Of a stretch of DNA of 64,000 nucleotides, positions 41,325-48,961 are shown piece after piece. Made by a program: the position numbers and the translations under genes. The stretch spans positions 3,596,001-3,660,000 of the forward strand of contig NZ_CP086322.1 in assembly GCF_023277745.1 (NCBI RefSeq), given 5' to 3'. The notes below the pieces were generated by a model. The model was not told the origin of the DNA, did not search any database, and worked only from the letters and a program-made list of their open reading frames with translations. The stretch comes from Streptomyces halobius. Lineage in GTDB: Bacteria; Actinomycetota; Actinomycetes; Streptomycetales; Streptomycetaceae. How positions within the stretch are numbered: position 1 is the stretch's first letter; every line of letters starts with the position of its first letter.

Positions 41325-42437
41325 TTGTCGATGATCCGCGACCTGCGCGCCGCTGTCCGCCCGTCCCGCCGCCGGGGCGTCTCCCCGTACCACCGTGAGA
41401 CCTCCGTTCCGGCCCGTCCGAACAGCGCCGTCGTGGACTGCGGTGTCTACCGCGAGGGCCGCCGGGTGTCCGAGCACGTCACCCCGGCCGAGGCGATGGC
41501 CGGCGTGCGGAGCGAGGGCGGCTTCGCCTGGATCGGGCTGCACGAGCCGACCGAGGCGGAATTCGCCGGTATCGCCCAGGAGTTCGGGCTGCACCCGCTG
41601 GCCGTCGAGGACGCCGTGCACGCCCACCAGCGGCCCAAGCTGGAGCGTTACGACGACACCCTGTTCACCGTCTTCAAGACGGTCCACTACGTGGAGCACG
41701 CCGAGCTGACCGCGACCAGCGAGGTCGTGGAAACCGGTGAGGTGATGTGTTTCACCGGACGGGATTTCATCGTGACGGTCCGGCACGGCGGCCAGGGCTC
41801 GCTGCGCGCGCTGCGGCACCGGCTGCAGGACGACCCGGAGCTGCTGGCCAAGGGTCCGTCCGCGGTCCTGCACGCCATCGCCGACCAGGTCGTCGACAGC
41901 TACATCGCGGTCGCCGGTGCCGTCCAGGACGACATCGACGAGGTGGAGATCGACGTCTTCAGCTCGGGCAGCAACGGCAAGGGTTCCACCAAGGGCGGCG
42001 ACGCCGGGAGGATCTACCAACTCAAGCGTGAGGTACTGGAGTTCAAGCGCGCGGTGTCGCCGCTGCTGCGGCCGATGCAGCTGCTGAGCGAGCGTCCGAT
42101 GCGGCTGGTCGACTCCGACATCCAGAAGTACTTCCGGGATGTCGCCGACCACCTGGCGCGGGTCAATGAGCAGGTGCTGTCCTTCGACGACCTGCTGAAC
42201 TCCATCCTGCAGGCCAATCTCGCGCAGGCGACCGTCGCGCAGAACGAGGACATGCGCAAGATCACGGCCTGGGCGGCGATCTTCGCCGTACCGACGATGA
42301 TCGCCGGGATCTACGGGATGAACTTCGACTTCATGCCGGAGACGCACTGGGAGTTCGGCTACCCGGCGGTGCTGCTGGTGACGGCGGGCATCTGCTTCGG
42401 TATCCACCGGGGGTTCAAGCGCAACGGCTGGCTGTGA
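41325..42437 (+). CDS. corA: CorA-family magnesium/divalent cation transporter
   Basis: 370 aa from TTG 41325 (AAGGAG six bases upstream; ATG 41331 two codons later is the alternative). A cytosolic alpha/beta funnel with a long helix, then two membrane helices (about 305-325 and 340-360). The selectivity motif YGMNF ends the first helix. Loop residues 'SGSNGKGSTKGG' (about 222-233) form an unusual Gly/Ser insert in the willow-helix region. Imports Mg2+ as a pentamer. In M. tuberculosis corA (Rv1239c) is in the same extended neighbourhood. Confidence 0.93.
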   Translation: MSMIRDLRAAVRPSRRRGVSPYHRETSVPARPNSAVVDCGVYREGRRVSEHVTPAEAMAGVRSEGGFAWIGLHEPTEAEFAGIAQEFGLHPLAVEDAVHAHQRPKLERYDDTLFTVFKTVHYVEHAELTATSEVVETGEVMCFTGRDFIVTVRHGGQGSLRALRHRLQDDPELLAKGPSAVLHAIADQVVDSYIAVAGAVQDDIDEVEIDVFSSGSNGKGSTKGGDAGRIYQLKREVLEFKRAVSPLLRPMQLLSERPMRLVDSDIQKYFRDVADHLARVNEQVLSFDDLLNSILQANLAQATVAQNEDMRKITAWAAIFAVPTMIAGIYGMNFDFMPETHWEFGYPAVLLVTAGICFGIHRGFKRNGWL

Positions 42438-42564
42438 CGCCGGAGCGGATCCGGGGATTCGGGTACGGCTGCGGGGGATGGACGTGGGGCGGATTCGGGG
42501 ACGGGTGCGGGGACGGCCCGCACCGCTCCGGGGCGCGCCGGGCTCGCCCATTAGGCTGAGCCGT

Positions 42565-43104
42565 ATGACGGAGACCGTGTCGCAGACCCTGCAGGATCGG
42601 GCGCTCATCGAAGAGGCCACGAAGAAGTCCGGCCTCATCTGGGTCCGGGGCGCTTCGGGGCCGGCGCGTGCGCTGTGGCATCTGTGGCATGACGGCGCCG
42701 CCTGCCTCGTCGGGGACGGTGCCGGGGAGCAGCCGCTGGCCGATCTCGGGCTCAGCGACGGCGGCCGGGCCACGGTCACCGTACGCAGCAAGGACAAGGG
42801 CGGCCGGCTGATCGCCTGGCAGGCGCGGGTCAGTGAGCTGCCGCCGGACGGCGACGCCTGGCGGGCCGCGGTCGACGAGCTGAAGGGCAAGCGGCTCAAC
42901 GCGCCGGACGCGGACACGCTCACGGAGCGCTGGGCGCGCGAGTGCCGGGTGCTGCGGCTGGAGCCGACCGGCGAGACCGAGCAGCGCCCCGGTGCCATGC
43001 CGGACGACTCGCACGCCGCCCCGCCGCTGTCGACGCCCGCCGTCACCCGGCGGCCCGCCCCGGCCGCGCTGCCGAAGCTGCTGCGCCGGGGGCGTAAGGG
43101 CTGA
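42565..43104 (+). CDS. hypothetical protein, possible flavin split-barrel fold
   Basis: 179 aa from the ATG at 42565. TAGGCT lies eight bases upstream and no ribosome-binding site is present, so the mRNA is probably leaderless. The middle ('GLIWVRGASGPARALWHLWHDG', given in pieces: GLIWVRG, ALWHLWHDG; then 'TVTVRSKDKGGRLIAWQARV') looks like a beta-barrel of the pyridoxamine-oxidase type. The C-terminal 40 residues are Pro/Arg-rich. No cofactor can be confirmed. Confidence 0.65.
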   Translation: MTETVSQTLQDRALIEEATKKSGLIWVRGASGPARALWHLWHDGAACLVGDGAGEQPLADLGLSDGGRATVTVRSKDKGGRLIAWQARVSELPPDGDAWRAAVDELKGKRLNAPDADTLTERWARECRVLRLEPTGETEQRPGAMPDDSHAAPPLSTPAVTRRPAPAALPKLLRRGRKG

Positions 43105-43172
43105 CCAGGCGCGTACGAGAGGCCGGGCCCCGCGGGGTTGACCGCCCCGGGGTCGCATCCCGGCCCCGGCCG

Positions 43173-43958
43173 TCAGCCGGCGCCCTCGATCTTCTTCCCG
43201 TAGTCGACGACCTGGTCCTGGGCCGGCGCCTTGAGGTCCACGGACTTGCCCCAGTCGTCGAGCCGGACCACGCCCGCGCCGCCCGCCCGCTTCAGCCGCA
43301 GCGGGTACGGGGCGCCCTCCAGGGAGACGTCCAGGCTGCCGCCGGAGCCCGCGCCCGCGGAGAGCCGGATGGTGCGGACCCCGTCGATATCGCCGCGGCC
43401 GTCGGTCGTCAGCTTGCCGTGCAGCCCGAGCAGGCTGCTGAGCAGCACATCCTTGTCCGTGAAGCCGCTGAAGCGCTTGTAAACCGGGTCCGCGGAGGGC
43501 ACCTTGACGTACTTGCCGCCGAGTTTGGCCGCGGCGACCGCGTCCGGCGAGCCGGGCTTGCCGCCCTTCTCGCCGGCCCAGAAGGCCGCGTCCGCCTTCA
43601 GATAGAGCGCTTCGCCGACCCGCAGCAGCTGGAACGCGGCCGCCTTCGTGCTCAGCTCGCCCCTGGCGCCGTCCTTCGCGAGGCGCATGTCGAGCTTGTA
43701 GGTGTTGCCCCGGCTGACCACGCTGCCGGAGAGCCGGACCGTTTCCGCACCCTTCGCCGCCGCCATCGCCTTGGCCTCGATCTTCGTGGCCGAGAGCTTG
43801 CCCAGCCCGTTGGTGCCGGCGTCCGGGTCCTCCTCGGCACCGCAGCCCGCAAGTGCCGCGGCCAGTCCCGCGCACACCGCCCCCACGAGCGCCGCCCGTG
43901 CCGTGCGACGGGGGCGGGCCAAGGGTCGGGGACTCGTCCCCAAGGGGATTGCAGTCAC
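43173..43958 (-). CDS. lipoprotein, LppX/LprAFG-like
   Basis: 261 aa from GTG 43958 (AGGAGG ten bases upstream). A twin-arginine-like basic N-terminus, hydrophobic stretch and lipobox LAGC (Cys about 39) show export and lipidation. The mature part has repeated beta-strands of the LppX_LprAFG type ('LSGSVVSRGNTYKLDM', 'DVSLEGAPYPLRLKR'), a lipid-binding half-barrel in mycobacteria. Probably carries a lipid or glycolipid across the envelope. Divergent from the MgtE-N/CBS gene. Confidence 0.8.
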   Translation of the reverse strand: MTAIPLGTSPRPLARPRRTARAALVGAVCAGLAAALAGCGAEEDPDAGTNGLGKLSATKIEAKAMAAAKGAETVRLSGSVVSRGNTYKLDMRLAKDGARGELSTKAAAFQLLRVGEALYLKADAAFWAGEKGGKPGSPDAVAAAKLGGKYVKVPSADPVYKRFSGFTDKDVLLSSLLGLHGKLTTDGRGDIDGVRTIRLSAGAGSGGSLDVSLEGAPYPLRLKRAGGAGVVRLDDWGKSVDLKAPAQDQVVDYGKKIEGAG

Positions 43959-44168
43959 GTCGGCTCTGCCTCCTGATGCGGGTGACCTCGTCAGCAGTAC
44001 GGCAGCGTACCCGGGCCGGACCCGGTTTCCGACGCGGCGCGGAGCGGACGCCATACGGCCGTTTTCCCCGGAGCGGCGGTGACTCCGGCGCGTTAGCCTG
44101 AACCCAAACCGAAGCCATATACGGGGCAGAACAGGACACGAGGTACGGGTACAAGGGAGGCGCTCTGC

Positions 44169-45476
44169 ATGGCGGTGGTGACCCCCCGGGTGTTTGTCTC
44201 CCATCTCTCGGGCGTCGCCGTCTTCGACCCCAACGGCGACCAGGTCGGGCGCGTCCGGGACCTGGTCGCGATGCTCCGCGTCGGCGCCCGTCCGCCACGG
44301 CTGCTCGGTCTCGTTGTCGAGGTGCACACCAGACGCCGGGTCTTTCTGCCCATGACCCGGGTGACCGGCGTGGAGTCCGGCCAGGTCATCACCACCGGCG
44401 TGATCAATATGCGGCGCTTCGAACAGCGCGCGTCCGAGACCCTGGTGCTCGGCGAACTGCTGGACCGGCGGGTGCGGCTGGTCGAGACCGACGAGGAGGT
44501 CACCGTCCTCGACATCGGCATCACCCAGCTGCCGGCCCGCCGCGACTGGGAGATCGACAAGGTCTTCGTCCGCAAGGGCAAGGGCGGGGCGCTGCGCCGC
44601 AAGGGGGAGGCGCTGACCGTGGAGTGGTCGGCGGTGACCGGCTTCTCGCGGGAGGAGCACGGGCAGGGCGCGGCGAGCCTGCTGGCCACCTTCGAGCAGC
44701 TGCGGCCCGCCGACCTCGCGAGCGTCCTGCACCACCTCTCCCCCAAGCGGCGCGCCGAGGTCGCCGCGGCGCTGGACGACGACCGGCTCGCCGACGTCCT
44801 GGAGGAGCTGCCGGAGGACGACCAGGTCGAGATCCTCGGCAAGCTGAAGGAGGAGCGGGCCGCGGACGTCCTGGAGGCGATGGACCCGGACGACGCCGCC
44901 GATCTGCTCTCGGAGCTGCCGGAGGAGGAGAAGGAGCGGCTGCTGGCCCTGATGCGGCCGGAGGAGGCCGCGGACGTACGGCGGCTGATGGCGTACGAGG
45001 AGCGCACCGCGGGCGGGCTGATGACCACCGATCCGATCGTGCTGCGCCCGTCCGCGACCATCGCGGACGCGCTGGCCCGGGTCCGCGACCCGGACCTCTC
45101 CCCCGCACTCGCCGCCCAGGTCTACGTCTGCCGGCCGCCGGACGAGACCCCCACCGGCAAGTATCTGGGCCTGGTGCACTTCCAACGGCTGCTGCGCGAC
45201 CCGCCGTTCACCCTCGTCAGCTCGATCGCCGACACCGATCTGCCGGCCCTGCAGCCGGACACCGCGCTGCCCGAGCTGACCGGCTATCTGGCGACATACA
45301 ACATGGTCTCCGCGCCCGTCGTGGACGAGAGCGGATCACTGCTCGGCGTGGTCACCGTCGACGACGTACTGGACCATCTGCTGCCGGACGACTGGCGGGA
45401 GACGGAGATGCACGGCTCGCCGGCGCTCGGGGTGACCGGCGCCGAGCGCCTCGGGGAGGCCGCGGATGCCCCCTGA
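44169..45476 (+). CDS. PRC-barrel / MgtE-N / CBS-domain protein without membrane part
   Basis: 435 aa. N-terminal PRC-barrel-like repeats (about 1-150), then the MgtE intracellular domain (about 175-290; 'VLEELPEDDQVEIL', 'VLEAMDPDDAADLL') and a pair of CBS domains (about 290-420). These parts form the cytosolic Mg2+ sensor of MgtE channels, but the five-helix pore is missing. It may regulate another transporter such as CorA nearby or act as a free Mg2+/nucleotide sensor. Homologue Rv1232c. It overlaps the next gene by 11 bases. Confidence 0.85.
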   Translation: MAVVTPRVFVSHLSGVAVFDPNGDQVGRVRDLVAMLRVGARPPRLLGLVVEVHTRRRVFLPMTRVTGVESGQVITTGVINMRRFEQRASETLVLGELLDRRVRLVETDEEVTVLDIGITQLPARRDWEIDKVFVRKGKGGALRRKGEALTVEWSAVTGFSREEHGQGAASLLATFEQLRPADLASVLHHLSPKRRAEVAAALDDDRLADVLEELPEDDQVEILGKLKEERAADVLEAMDPDDAADLLSELPEEEKERLLALMRPEEAADVRRLMAYEERTAGGLMTTDPIVLRPSATIADALARVRDPDLSPALAAQVYVCRPPDETPTGKYLGLVHFQRLLRDPPFTLVSSIADTDLPALQPDTALPELTGYLATYNMVSAPVVDESGSLLGVVTVDDVLDHLLPDDWRETEMHGSPALGVTGAERLGEAADAP

Positions 45477-46059
45477 GGAGCGGGAGAGCGCCTGGGAACG
45501 ATCCCGCGCCCATGGCTCCACGGCGCTGCGGCGGGGCACCGCCGAGCGGCCCCGGGTGCGCCTCGACCAGCCGCGCGTACCGCCCCGTACGTTCCGCCGT
45601 ACGTTCTGGCCCGAGTACGACCCGGAGGCGTTCGGACGGCTGTCGGAGAAGATCGCCCGCTTCCTGGGGACCGGCCGGTTCATCGTCTGGATGACGTTCA
45701 CGATCATCGTCTGGATCGGCTGGAACATCGTCGCGCCCAGGGGCCTGAAATTCGACGAGTACCCGTTCATCTTCCTGACCCTGGCGCTGTCGCTGCAGGC
45801 GTCGTACGCGGCGCCACTGATCCTGCTGGCGCAGAACCGGCAGGCCGACCGCGACCGGGTCACCCAGGAGCAGGAGCGCGCGCAGAACGAGCGCTCCATC
45901 GCGGACACCGAGTATCTGACCCGGGAGATCGCGGCACTGCGGATGGGCCTGGGCGAGGTCGCCACCCGGGACTGGATCCGCTCCGAGCTGGAGGGTCTGA
46001 CGCGGGGCATGGAGACGCGGCAGCTGGCCGAAGCGGAGAGTGACGAACGCCACCGGTGA
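45466..46059 (+). CDS. DUF1003 membrane protein
   Basis: 197 aa. Two membrane helices (about 73-92 and 102-122) with 'WIGWNI' between and 'LQASYAAPLILLAQNRQ' at the second helix end, typical of DUF1003, followed by a cytosolic coiled coil. Co-transcribed with the MgtE-N/CBS protein (11-base overlap), so it may be its membrane partner, which is inference. Function unknown. Confidence 0.87.
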   Translation: MPPEERESAWERSRAHGSTALRRGTAERPRVRLDQPRVPPRTFRRTFWPEYDPEAFGRLSEKIARFLGTGRFIVWMTFTIIVWIGWNIVAPRGLKFDEYPFIFLTLALSLQASYAAPLILLAQNRQADRDRVTQEQERAQNERSIADTEYLTREIAALRMGLGEVATRDWIRSELEGLTRGMETRQLAEAESDERHR

Positions 46060-46117
46060 CGGCCTTTCCGGAGGGCGCCTCACGCGCCGTACCGCCCGCC
46101 CGTCGCCCGGCCACCAC

Positions 46118-46163
46118 CCCTTTGGGGCGCTCCCCGAACTCCGTTTGGGGGGACCCCCACGCG
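46118..46163. repeat. imperfect palindromic GC element upstream of mrp
   Basis: CCCCTTTGGGGCGCTCCCC and GTTTGGGGGGACCCCC form nested palindromes. It resembles, more weakly, the CCCCCCGCTCGAACGAAG element duplicated in the htrA gene. Confidence 0.4.
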
Positions 46164-46181
46164 CGGCCGTACTATCTCTAC

Positions 46182-47348
46182 ATGGCAACTGACACGCCCC
46201 AGCCCAACGGCTCCGCGCCGAGCGAGGACGCGGTCCGCGCCGCGCTCGCGACGGTCAACGACCCCGAGATCCACCGCCCCATCACCGACCTGGGGATGGT
46301 CAAATCGGTGGACATCGCGGCGGACGGCGCGGTGGCGGTCGTGGTCTATCTCACCGTCTCCGGCTGCCCGATGCGCGAGACGATCATCAACAGCGTGCGC
46401 GACGCCGTCGCCCGGGTCGAGGGCGTGACCGGCGTCACGGTCGAGCTGGAAGTGATGAGCGACCAGCAGCGCAAGGAGCTGGCGGCATCGCTGCGCGGCG
46501 GCACCGCCGAGCGTGAGGTGCCGTTCGCCCAGCCCGGCTCGCTGACCCGGGTCTATGCCGTCGCGTCCGGCAAGGGCGGTGTCGGCAAGTCCTCGGTGAC
46601 GGTGAACCTGGCGGCGGCGATGGCCGCGGACGGCCTGAAGGTGGGTGTGGTCGACGCCGACATCTACGGCCACTCCGTGCCCCGCATGCTGGGTGCATAC
46701 GGCAAGCCCACCCAGGTCGAGAACATGATCATGCCGCCGTCCGCGAACGGCGTGAAGGTCATCTCGATCGGCATGTTCACCCCCGGCAACGCGCCCGTCG
46801 TCTGGCGCGGCCCGATGCTGCACCGCGCACTCCAGCAGTTCCTCGCCGACGTCTACTGGGGCGACCTGGACGTCCTCCTCCTGGACCTGCCCCCGGGCAC
46901 CGGCGATATCGCGATCTCCGTGGCGCAGCTCGTCCCGAACGCCGAGATCCTCGTCGTCACCACCCCGCAGCAGGCCGCCGCCGAGGTCGCCGAGCGGGCC
47001 GGTGCGATCGCCGTGCAGACCCACCAGAAGATCGTCGGCGTGGTGGAGAACATGTCCGGGCTGCCCTGCCCGCACTGCGACGAGATGGTCGATGTGTTCG
47101 GCACCGGCGGCGGCGAGCGGGTCGCCGAGGGCCTCACGAAGACGACCGGCACCCAGGTCCCGGTGCTCGGCGCCATCCCGATCGACGTCCGCCTCCGCGA
47201 GGGCGGCGACGACGGCAAGCCGGTCGTGCTGACCGACCCCGACTCCCCCGCCGGCTCGGCCATCCGCACCATCGCGGGCAAGCTGGGCGGCCGTCAGCGC
47301 GGCCTGGCGGGCATGTCGCTGGGGATCACTCCGCGCAACAAGTTCTGA
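46182..47348 (+). CDS. mrp: Mrp/ApbC-type iron-sulfur cluster carrier ATPase
   Basis: 388 aa from the ATG at 46182; TACTAT lies seven bases upstream, fitting a leaderless mRNA. N-terminal DUF59/MIP18 domain (residues 1-95) with 'TVSGCPMRET', then a ParA-like P-loop with deviant Walker A GKGGVGKS and the CPHC motif (about 295) that holds the bridging Fe-S cluster. Loads [4Fe-4S] clusters onto apoproteins in the cytosol. Homologue Rv1229c. It is followed by the best terminator in the window. Confidence 0.93.
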   Translation: MATDTPQPNGSAPSEDAVRAALATVNDPEIHRPITDLGMVKSVDIAADGAVAVVVYLTVSGCPMRETIINSVRDAVARVEGVTGVTVELEVMSDQQRKELAASLRGGTAEREVPFAQPGSLTRVYAVASGKGGVGKSSVTVNLAAAMAADGLKVGVVDADIYGHSVPRMLGAYGKPTQVENMIMPPSANGVKVISIGMFTPGNAPVVWRGPMLHRALQQFLADVYWGDLDVLLLDLPPGTGDIAISVAQLVPNAEILVVTTPQQAAAEVAERAGAIAVQTHQKIVGVVENMSGLPCPHCDEMVDVFGTGGGERVAEGLTKTTGTQVPVLGAIPIDVRLREGGDDGKPVVLTDPDSPAGSAIRTIAGKLGGRQRGLAGMSLGITPRNKF

Positions 47349-47376
47349 GGACCGGGGAGCGGGGCTCCCCGGGAGA

Positions 47377-47419
47377 CGCTGAGGGGCGGGCCATCGTGGG
47401 CCCGCCCCTCAGCGATTTT
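47377..47419 (+). terminator. Rho-independent terminator of mrp
   Basis: Perfect 16-bp stem CGCTGAGGGGCGGGCC / GGCCCGCCCCTCAGCG (overlapping GGG) with a short loop, directly followed by ATTTT. Confidence 0.88.
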
Positions 47420-47468
47420 CACACAAATGCCTGGGCGTACTTCATACATACGGCGGCGCCCGGCGCTC

Positions 47469-47504
47469 CCGGGCTTCGCGCCGCCCTGCCATCGCGAAGC
47501 CCGG
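47469..47504 (-). terminator. hairpin downstream of the 211-aa hypothetical gene
   Basis: A perfect 12-bp stem CCGGGCTTCGCG / CGCGAAGCCCGG with a 12-base loop, 70 bases after the stop of the minus-strand gene. Confidence 0.6.
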
Positions 47505-47574
47505 CCTGTGAGGCGCGGCCAGGCCGTAGCGTGTGGCCGGCAAGCCGACCACTCGCACCGGCCGTCAGCGCCGC

Positions 47575-48210
47575 TCAGCCCTCGTACGCCGTGATGTCCG
47601 TGACGACCGAGAAGCCCAGCCCGTAGGCGCTCATCCCGCGCCCGTACGCGCCGATGTGCACGCCGTCAGGCCCTGAACCGGCCAGCACCCAGCCGTACTC
47701 GGACTCGCGGTAGCGGAACGGCATGGGTACGCCGTCCACCGGGAGCGTCAGTTCGCTCCAGCTGTCGCCGTCGAGATCGTCCGCCAGCTCCCAGGCCAGC
47801 ATGGTCTGCTGGTCCAGCCAGTCCTGGCGCAGCGACCGGTCCATCTGGGACGGCCAGGTCTGCGAGAGCAGCCCGGCCCCGGCGAGCCAGGCGGCCGTCG
47901 AGACCGAGGTGGCCTCCAGTACTCCGGTGCCGTCGGCGCTGCGCCGTCCGGGGCGGCTGGCGACCGTCACCACGACCGCGAAGCGGTCGGTGCTCCGGGC
48001 CGACTCCACCTTTATCGTGGGCTCCTCGCCATGGCCCACGGCACCGTGCTCAACGGTGCCGTCGGCGGCGGTGCCGACCTGCATCAGCCAGCGGGGTCCG
48101 GTGAACGCCTCATCGAGGCCGTACCACGGGAACGCCGCCAGCAGATAACCGTCGACCTTCCGGCCGACGTCGGACACACCTCGTTCCACTGTCGGACTCG
48201 TCGTCTCCAT
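47575..48210 (-). CDS. hypothetical protein (211 aa)
   Basis: From the ATG at 48210 (AGGAGG ten bases upstream). A soluble alpha/beta protein with 'LLAAFPWYGLDEAFTGPRWL' (in parts) and 'DGVHIGAYGRGMSAYGLGF'. No signal peptide, cysteine pair or known motif. It resembles streptomycete proteins of unknown function found downstream of tatB. 117 bases from the tatB stop, same strand, so possibly co-transcribed. Confidence 0.65.
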   Translation of the reverse strand: METTSPTVERGVSDVGRKVDGYLLAAFPWYGLDEAFTGPRWLMQVGTAADGTVEHGAVGHGEEPTIKVESARSTDRFAVVVTVASRPGRRSADGTGVLEATSVSTAAWLAGAGLLSQTWPSQMDRSLRQDWLDQQTMLAWELADDLDGDSWSELTLPVDGVPMPFRYRESEYGWVLAGSGPDGVHIGAYGRGMSAYGLGFSVVTDITAYEG

Positions 48211-48327
48211 CTGCGCGGAGCCTCCTCGTTGCCCTGCGTCGTGGGCGGCCCGCCCCCCTCGGGCGACCTCACCCCGGACACCGGGAGCATAGCTCTCGCC
48301 GGCAAGGCAGCCGGGCATAAGGGAATA

Positions 48328-48837
48328 TCAGGTGGCGTCGGCATCGAATGGCGGACGCTCGGCGGGCGTCGTACCGCCGCTCTTCTTGGCCAGGTCGGGG
48401 CGCCCGGAGGCGGCGGGGGACTCCTTGGTGAGCGACGTCACCGGGCCGTTCGACGCACCGGCGGCCCCGGCAGCCCCAGCGGCCCCGGTGGACGCGGCGC
48501 CTTCGAGTCCGCGCACGGCGTCCGTGACCTCGGCCATCTCCTTCTTCAGGTCGAAGCCGTCACGGAGCTCCTGCAGCTCCTTGAGGCCGTACTCGTCCTT
48601 CTCCAGGACGTGCTTGCGCACGAAGTTCTTGGGCTTGAGGTCGTCGAACTCGAAGTCCTTGAACTCCGGACCCAGCTCGCTGCGGATGTCCTCCTTGGCG
48701 CTGTCAGAGAACGCCCGCACCTTGCGGATGAAGCCCATGACGTCCTGGATGACCTTGGGCAGCTTGTCCGGACCGAAGATGAGCACGGCAAGGATCACGA
48801 GGGCGACAAGCTCCAGCGGTCCTATGTCGAAGAACAC
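48328..48837 (-). CDS. tatB: Sec-independent protein translocase subunit TatB
   Basis: 169 aa from GTG 48837 (AAGGAG seven bases upstream). The N-terminal helix 'DIGPLELVALVILAVLIFGP' with the hinge Gly-Pro, then an amphipathic helix 'KLPKVIQDVMGFIRKVRAF' and a charged tail with an Ala/Gly stretch (about 125-137) define TatB rather than TatA. It binds twin-arginine signal peptides together with TatC. Behind htrA, as in mycobacteria (Rv1223-Rv1224). Confidence 0.92.
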   Translation of the reverse strand: MFFDIGPLELVALVILAVLIFGPDKLPKVIQDVMGFIRKVRAFSDSAKEDIRSELGPEFKDFEFDDLKPKNFVRKHVLEKDEYGLKELQELRDGFDLKKEMAEVTDAVRGLEGAASTGAAGAAGAAGASNGPVTSLTKESPAASGRPDLAKKSGGTTPAERPPFDADAT

Positions 48838-48961
48838 CTTGCTGCTCCTTGGATATCCGCGGACGACAGGTCCTGGATGATTGAAGGGGCCAGGCCGACT
48901 ATCACGGTACCTGGCCCGATACGACCGGCGGGAGTCACCCGCGCCAACACCGTGCAAACGA

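Noticed and set aside
43173..45185. A single 670-codon minus-strand gene including the lipoprotein
   Set aside because: The part upstream of 43958 is antisense to the well-supported MgtE-N/CBS gene, and the GTG at 43958 begins a proper lipoprotein signal sequence.
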